Made by a program: the position numbers and the translations under genes. The notes under the pieces are model-generated. The model was given only the letters and a program-made list of their open reading frames with translations. It had not been told where the DNA came from and did no database searches. Of a DNA stretch of 64,000 nucleotides, positions 25,048-34,000 are shown in pieces; position 1 is the first letter of the stretch; each line of letters starts with the position of its first letter. Source of the stretch: Agrypnia vestita (Eukaryota > Arthropoda > Insecta > Trichoptera > Phryganeidae); the NCBI GenBank assembly GCA_016648135.1, contig JADDOH010010198.1:62001-126000 (forward strand), given 5' to 3'.

Positions 25048-28000
25048 ATATATAATATATAGATATATATATATATCTTTGATAAAACTAGAAAAAAATG
25101 ATTAGCTAATGGTCGCTTCGCGGTAAAAAGTATTTTTAAATACTGAAATGTTTTTAATACGTAATGTACCGTTTCGGTGATAAGACACCAAATACAGTGC
25201 ATAAGTGTCATACTGCTGATAATATAATATGTTGTAACATAAATATAATAAACTAAATTATAGACCAAAACTAATAAAATATTAAAAAACATAGAAAACT
25301 CTCAACAGATAACAGAGAAAAATAAAATTAAAGTTAGTGTATTTTAGAGCGGAATGATTGACCCCCAACTCGGTCTATGACGTCACGCATCCGCACAGCC
25401 GGGCGCCAAACCACGAGTCGTTATGTACACCGGGTACGAGAGATGACGTCACGCGACTCCACCGGATGGAACAATATTATGCATACAAAATGCAAATATA
25501 AAATTCTATATATTTGTTCGTTTTGAGATATCTTAATTTTACTTTCAGCTTTTGTTCAATTTTACTCAAATTTTCATTTCCGTTCATTGAAAAAATAGTA
25601 AACTTTTCCATTGCGACATCACATGGGGACATATTATATTCGGGGACCACAAAAGCGGTTAATGTCTTGGCTAAATAAATGAATAAAACTGACCAGCTGT
25701 GGCCGCCAGTTATGACACTTGTCGATATCAAGTGTACTATACGTTTATAGAGATATACAATATTGGAGTTTCATTGCCATACATATTTCAACTTTGCTTA
25801 GTAAAATGGTTAATGTCGTGGTTACAAGACTATAGTTCTGGGTTGAGTCGGGCAAAGCCAGTTGGTTGCATTTTATTTTTATTTGACTTTTATTGAAAAT
25901 AAATGCATTATGGCTATGATAATGAATGCGCAGTAAATATTTTTTTTTGTGATAAAAATAATTAACTTTGTTTACTTTACTTTGTATTGTCCTGAAGAAT
26001 AAACTTTTGATCTTGAAACGTGTTGTTGTAATTAAATAAATAAGTGATTTTAATCAAAGTTTTGTTCTTATTTTAATGATATACAATGGTGCCGCAAAGT
26101 AATTTTGCGTTTATTGAAGCAATACCATTTTTCGATTTACGGGTAGTATCATTTTTCAGTCAAAACCATTTTTCTATTTAACGGTAATGTTATTTTTCGG
26201 TAAATTTGCATTCCCTTGTGCGGGCTGTAGATAAACAGAATAAGACTGGAAACAGAATATAAAATAGTCTACCTGGGATGTACATCAAATGTAACTGAGT
26301 CCTTTCTACGGGAATTAAGTATCATTTTAAGCAAGCCAGAGCAGCATTCTTCCGCGTGAAGAAAGCATTGTGCAGTCATGATCGAAATTAAATTTTGCGA
26401 ATGAGAACGACACTTCCTGAATGATAGAGCAACAATAAAAACTTGAGTATTATTAATTGCTACGACAGTTGCTTTGTGGCACAGCATAATCTTTATCAAC
26501 ATAAATTAAATTAACATTTGTGATACGAACGTGGAGTTATTTTGTCATCACTATAGTTTCTATTGAAAAATGACTTGTATTTGTATTCAAATCTCTTTGA
26601 CACATTTCTTCACTAAGGTAGAATAAATAAAGAAAAATGTACTGGACCTACATATTATACAAGGTTATTAAAACATTAGACTACTCGGATAAATGAACAA
26701 TTTTTTTTTAACAAATATCATAGTTGCAGTAATGCACACTATTTGAAATATATGGAATATATAGAATTTGAACCAAATTTTAGGAGGTTTCAATATTTGT
26801 TTTATCTTTTATTAAAGCTATTTGAATTAAAGCTACATAAATTCTTAATATTATATATAAGTTACTTTAATGGATGTCCAACGTTTTACAGAATATTGAA
26901 AAAAAACAATATTTGAAGTATCTTATTTCTATAACTAATAATTAATGTTTTTGATTTATAATTTAGGCAAAAATATACTCTTTAATTATTGTGAACTAGT
27001 TGTGTTATTCTGATAATTATTTAAAAATTTGAATGATTAAATTTTTTAAATAATTACCATTTTTGTTAGAAATATTTTTTTTTGTGAAATTTAATATAAA
27101 CTGTTTTATGATATTATTTGTACTATGTGCTAATATATTTTTATTTTTATAGGCTACGGACACATAGCGCCATCTACCACCACGGGCAGAGCGCTGACTA
27201 TAGTCTACGCCATAATCGGCATTCCCCTGTTCCTCATCCTCCTCGCTGACTTCGGTAAGCTGTTCACGAGGTCCATCAAGTTCCTGTGGGCCTTCGTCCG
27301 AAGGGTGTACTACACCGGAAGCTGCCGAAAAGTTCGAAGGACCGTCCAAGTTCAGGTGAGGCTCGCCCTTTTAATGGTAAAATAAATAAAGCCTTAAAAT
27401 TAATGCAAATGGACAAATGGAATAAGGCTGTAAAATCAGGGAACCTTTTTCAAGAGGAAGGGAAAATAGGTCAGATAGAAAGTAAATCTCTTAACCAATT
27501 TGAGACCTAATATATAAATATCGGTTTTATGTCTAAAACTTTCGCTGCGTTGTATTGGGACAATTTTTAAGGGATGTTACCGATATTAATTTGTACGCTA
27601 GGTAGCGATAATTTTTAATGACCATAGTTATCAACACATTAAACTCCATCAGATTATTCCGTAAGAGATCATTATCCAGAAGGACCGAGTTTAATTTTTT
27701 TTTATATAATTAATCAACATCTTCAAACAAGAATGTAAACGGCACATAACAATGAAAAATGTATGAAGAGAAATATTATTTATGTAATTATTTAATAAGT
27801 GTACATATTTAAAAATAATGTTTTTTTTAATATTAGCTAATGATAAACAATGTATCATTAACTAAATAAAGATATATAAATAAATAAATAAACATAGTTT
27901 TCACCACTTTTTTATTGAAAATATCAACATGTTTCAGAGCCCATTATATACTAACAAAATTGCATACAATGTGCTTTTTTAAATTTAACTTTTTTAGTAT

Positions 28001-31000
28001 ACAATTGTATCCTAACGAAGGGGCCATGGGTTCTGAAACATGTTGATATTTTTAATACAAAAGTGGTGAAAACAAACTTTATTTCTATTAATTGTATTAA
28101 TAATGTCACCACAAAATTATTTTCCTATTTTTGAAGAAGAACTAATTTCTTTAATTAAAGCGTTTTCTTCGACGATCCCTCGTTATGAGGATGACGTCTG
28201 AGGCGTTATATCGGTTTTCCATGAGAGCGTCGCTGAGGAGCCTTATTCTCAATCGTACACCCTTCCACAAATTGTGCAGACGGGTCCTGAGAGATGGATC
28301 TTACTACTTTTCTTCTCTCTTTATTTCTTCTAGTTAATTGCATCAATCCTATCCTATTCGCTTGTTTCCTTGACACTGCAATATTCTTTATGACGTCATT
28401 GTGACCGGTCGTGGGCCGCGATTTTCCAGTTACTAAGATCTATTCTACCTCTGCTCTGAATATGTCTTCGGGACATCTTTATACTTTAATTTTAATTTAT
28501 TTACTATACAACATATACATTGCAAACCTTAATTTAATTCATACATGCTATAACATTTATATATTATATCTTCTTTTTCTTCATCGGCCTTCGTCTTTCC
28601 ACTGCTGGATATAGGCTTCTTCCTTATTTTTCCATTCTTCCCTGTTGTTAGCTAATTGTAGCCATTTCTTTCCCCCCACAGCGACAATATCATCGGCCCA
28701 TCTCTTTCGAGGTTTCCGATGCCTCTTTTATTTTCCCAAGGTCTCCATTTCAGAACTCTAGGAGGCCATCTTGTAGTATCCTCTTGCAACGTGTTTTGCC
28801 CATTGCCATTTTAGCTTCGCTACACGATCCATGATATCGACTACTCTAGTTCTGCGTCTAATTTCGTCGTTTATAATTCTATCTCTTAGGCTTACTCCAA
28901 GCATGGATCTCTCCATAGATCGTTTCGTTCATTTGAGCTTTTCTACACTTTTCTTTGTAAGGGCATATTATATACATATAAAAAAAATCTTATCAAATAT
29001 CCTTCTTCGGAAAACCCCTTCATAAACATACAACGGATCATTATCCAAAGTGATATTGTTCAGAATAGTGGTAGCTCTTGCAAATGGCAAGTTGGTCCTG
29101 TATATTGGAATGTAAAGCAATCTACGCTGACGTTGTAATTATTGGAAACACACAAACCAATGCTCCGCATAATTGCAGGATTGATCATATGGATGCAGTA
29201 ATCGATCAAAATGCATATAATTTCTTATCTCTTATTTAAATACATATTACTTCTTATCTCTAAACTATTGTAGCCAAGCATACCCTGGAGAAACTCGGTT
29301 CGGTAAAGTCATGGATAAAGCCCGCACTCTCTCATGTAGAGATATCTAAGACTTCTTTTGTACTTTCTCTACCATAAGAAAGTACCTACTTTAGCTAACG
29401 TGGCTCTCAAACCATTGATTCGTTCTCGAGTCAACTTCACACCAAGGAGTTGTAAAGAGTTCTTGAAAATTCTGGCAGTACGCAAAAAAAATATAGCATT
29501 CATTCCTCTGAATCAGGCTTAACCTCCTGCCAAAAGATCACCAGGCTAATATTTTAATCCTTAGACCAACAAGCGCAAATTGCAGAGTAAATGCTTGATG
29601 GTTGATTCTACTTATGCATCAGCGATGATGATTGACATTGCAATTATGATATATCTTTTATGTACTTTTAGGAATTCTTTATGTGTTCTTTTACATTTTC
29701 TTTTGTTTCTTTTATTCTCTTTTGAATTCTTATATTTTCTTTTGTATTCTTTTATATTTCTTTATTATTCTTTATGTGTTCTTTTACATTTTCTTTTGTT
29801 TCTTTTATTCTCTTTTGAATTCTTATATTTTCTTTTGTATTCTTTTATATTTCTTTATTATTATTTTTTCTTTCTTTATTCTTTCTTCTCCTTCTATTCT
29901 CTTATGTATATACGTATTATGTGCTCTTTTATTTCTAGTAATAAAGTGATGAGCACTGTAGGCGGAGTGTGAAAGGGTTTGCATTGGCGGCCGTGCCGCC
30001 TCGCAACAGTTTAAACTACCGGAGCGGGGTAGCGCGGTCTTGCCTGGTAGTATCAAAAAAATTTCAACCAGGAGATGCATGAGCAGGACTGATACGGGAG
30101 CTTTTGCTCATAAAACGGTCCTGGGTATGCGGGGTGGGTTCCATTCACAGACTTTGCAATGGGATTCGGAATGTTAAAATAGAAGTCGGAGAGACATGGC
30201 ATTAGCCCACAAAATTTTGTACAGAAAATTCTAAATTGTTGAGAAAACAATAGATTATTATTGTTACCTTTTTTATTGTGGTGAAGTTTACTTCATATAA
30301 TTTTGGCGCAATTAATAGTTATTAATCTAGAAAAACTTAACAAACTTCATATAACCAACATTCATTAATTAAGATAAATTAAAGAAGTCTCACAGAGACG
30401 AAGCTATGAATATAAGAAAGATATGTGGAAGTTTTTTAATACGATGGCCCAGGGTTAATAACCTGTATGATCTGGCTAAAGGGATCACTCTACACAAAGC
30501 AACGTTCTGCAATTCCATCGTAAGAACATCCACATATTATCAATTATTGAAATTTCTATACAGAACTTTTAAAATCTTTCGTTTATTTGAATGGACTTTG
30601 CCAGAGACATCTGTGGACTTTTTTATTTTTTATATTTTCACAGCTGGTAATAATACATCTAATTATTGAATATTTTTATATTTCCTGTGAGACTTCTATA
30701 ATTATTTATCATAATTAATTAATCATCCCTCTGGGAACAAAACACAGTTACTGTGTTCTTAAAGGATACCCTCATATGAAATTCATTAGTTTATTCAGCG
30801 GGAAGAATTATTTATTAATTTATTATTTTAATTTGTAACTGTATAACGAATTATTGTAATGAAACATCATGAAATCGTCCAGCCTTGATATCGGTTTCCC
30901 CGAAGTCCCTATCGAACCACCAAACACCACCAATGTGATTCATAATTATGTCCGACCGCAAAATAAATGTCGCCCTAGATCTTCCCTTCCTACCCTTGTG

Positions 31001-34000
31001 GTAAACTGATTGAGTTTCTTCTTCGGTTAATTGTTCGCATGAAAAGCACGAAGCATTTGAGAGTCTGTTCAGGTTGTCAATCCCGTTTTCATTTTTACTT
31101 TATTTTAATGAGATCTGTCTGGCATAACATCCCCCGATTAATTTCAACGATATCCGATGTCTATTAGGGATGGTTTATTCAAATTATATCAATGTCAACT
31201 GAGAGGCAGTTCGCTGTGACATCTTTCGTTTATTTCAATGATATCTGTCTGGGTTAATAATTCTAGATTTATCTCAATGACATCGGAGAGTTTGTTCAAG
31301 TTAACAACGGTTGTTTTTATTCAAGTATTTTTCTAGAAAAAGACCTGGTAATAGGGATGATAAGTGGTAAAGGAGGCTGTGTTATTTCACGTAGATTCAT
31401 AGGTATCATCAAATGTGTTCTATTCACTGTTGGTTAAAGGCTCACAAAGTATCTCCCACTTTTTTTTGTCATTTATTCAATTAAGCAAAAAAACAGGTAT
31501 GAAGTGCCAAAAATTTTATGCACGAGGTTATAACAATAACATACTTCTATTCAATTATAGAAGATATGTAGGGTATAAAAGCAAAGGCAGCAATATGCAA
31601 AATATAAAAAAAAATGTTTTAATGGAGTCATCGAGGATTACTTATTTTAAATGAACTGAATTCTAGATTTTAAGAGCCTGCCAAAATCGTGTTTCCTATA
31701 AAATCTCTAATTCAGTATTTTACAAATTAGTAATTCTCAGAATATTTTGAAATTTCTCCAAAATTTTTCAGTACACAGTACTGGATTTTTGTCCAAGCGA
31801 CATCATTAATCAAAATATATTATAGATGTCTCACAGAGACAAAATTAACAAAATTATATTTTTTTATAGGAAAGTAGGTACGGAAGTCTTTGGGTGTTCG
31901 TAGGGCTAAAAAAATAGATATCTCATTAGTGACATCGGTGGTTATTTAAAGAGAATGAAAAAGCTTTGGATGCCGGTATACAAAACAGGTTGTAAAATTT
32001 AAATATATACAAATTCCAAAAATTTGATAGACGTGGTATTCTATCATGGGTGGAAATGATGGTTTATCGGCCGGTTCGGGTTTGGTGGCCCAGGGCTCGA
32101 GCCCCATCTCCGTTTTTTTAGCAGTGAATTCGATTGACGTTACACGAAGTTACGGTGACAGACAGACAGACAACGAAATCATTATGTTTAATTAGCAATC
32201 TTATATCTAATTCTTAGGAAAAAATATCTATTTCAACTGCTGTTCAAGTATTCACAAACAATTAATTCAAATCGATTTGATATAAATTCTTGTATTACTA
32301 TTATGTAAATTAATGTACCTCAACCCTCTTTTTTATCATGTCTGACAAAAAGAAGGAAAAAAAGAAGGCAGTGGTGACAATTGTGCAAAATGAGAATGAA
32401 GAAGAGGTAACCGTAATTTCTAAATATAATATATATACTAAGATTGGAATATTTACGTTATTTTTGCCCCACTAAGCTAAATAGTGGAATTAATTCTCAT
32501 AAAATAGGTTATTTTAGTATTATTATTTGAGGTGTTTTATAAAGATAGTTTAAACCTTAAAACTGCAAATAAGCTTCATGTTACATACCCCAGATGGATA
32601 CACTGCAAATTAAAAATGCTTATATTTTAATATTTTGATGAAAATATGGAAAAAAAGCATATTAGACAGGTAAAATATGACAGCAAGTATCCAAAACTAC
32701 TAGAAAAACATTTTTCAAAAAGTATGGATTTACTTCCTTTTAGCAGAGTGCATATTTAGATATAAACATTTTTGAAACTTTACGATTCAACTAAACATAA
32801 TTTATTTATCATGTCTTTCAATAAGAAGAAACCAAGGAAAGCAGTGGTAACAATGGTGGAATGTGAGAATGATGAGGAGGTAACTGTTTATTTTAATATG
32901 TCTTAAAGATCTGATTATTTGCCGAATATAAATTACTACAACTAATTGATTGATTTCATAGATAATTTTTATTTTAAGTAAGGTGAAATAATTATATTCA
33001 AGACTGAAGATATTCATGATTGTAATTTTATAATTTATAATAAATAACAGATAAAATAAATTGCAGTAAGAGTATATTCATATGAAAGGATCCAAATGAG
33101 GTCTACTTGTCACAAAACTATACGTAAATAAATAATTTCCATTAAATAAAATTAACAAAGATTTTAATAATGATTTAAAATTTAATGGTAGTAAAAAAAC
33201 ATTAAAAATATGTCGCCCCGACACATATATATGATATATTGATACATGTACGTACATATTTTAATATAAAATGAGAAAACAATAAGGATAGAAGAAATTT
33301 CGATAATCACAGTAAAAAATAAAGTTTTTATTTTTATTTTTTAAATTTATTCTTTTTTAAAATAAAAATTTATTTTAACATGAATTGTACGGAAGTTTGT
33401 TTATAGCTACAGGAAAGTATCAATTTATTATTGTGAAAACAGTGAACTGATGATACTACGAAAACAATATGAAATAAAATCTTTACATCCCATATTCGTG
33501 TATATGTATAGGGTGTCTCGTAGCTAGAAGCAACATTTTGGAGTCTTCTATATTAAATTTTTAATAGAAAACATTGTTTACACTTTGGGTGAAATATCGA
33601 CAGTTACAGTTAAGCGACATCAAAATTTGCATTTTTTTTTCGATATTTCCAGCTTATTTTTGTCATGGAAGTAATTTATGTCAAATATTAAAAAATCATT
33701 CCCTTCTATACAAATCTAAAGATATTATGAAAAAAATATTAAAACCTTGCAGATGTTTAAAAAAAATATATTTGTAAGGTTTTTGTCTAGTATTTTATTT
33801 GAATAGTAATTAAAGCGAATGAATTTTTTATATTCCTTATACGTTAATTTAGTGATAGTCCAACTTTTATCAGAAAATAATTAAAAAATATTGGGAAAAA
33901 AAAAGTAAAATTTGATTACCTTATCTCCGCAACTGTTGATGTTTCGTAATATTTAGCCCAAATTATAACCATTTGTGTACCCATAAGGTTATTTAAATAT

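Noticed and set aside
24984..25292. Frames rich in Ile-Tyr on both strands
   Set aside because: They read through the (TA)n microsatellite.
25805..25880. Possible tRNA-derived SINE (gttaatgtcgtggtta, gggttgagtcgggc)
   Set aside because: The A- and B-box resemblance is too weak and no tRNA fold can be drawn.
27356..27510. Continuation of the K2P frame past exon 4 as an alternative C-terminus
   Set aside because: The in-frame extension beyond the gtgagg donor is short, AT-rich and unlike channel sequence.
29580..29972. 130-codon hydrophobic frame
   Set aside because: It is the translation of the TTC-rich 93-bp tandem repeat.
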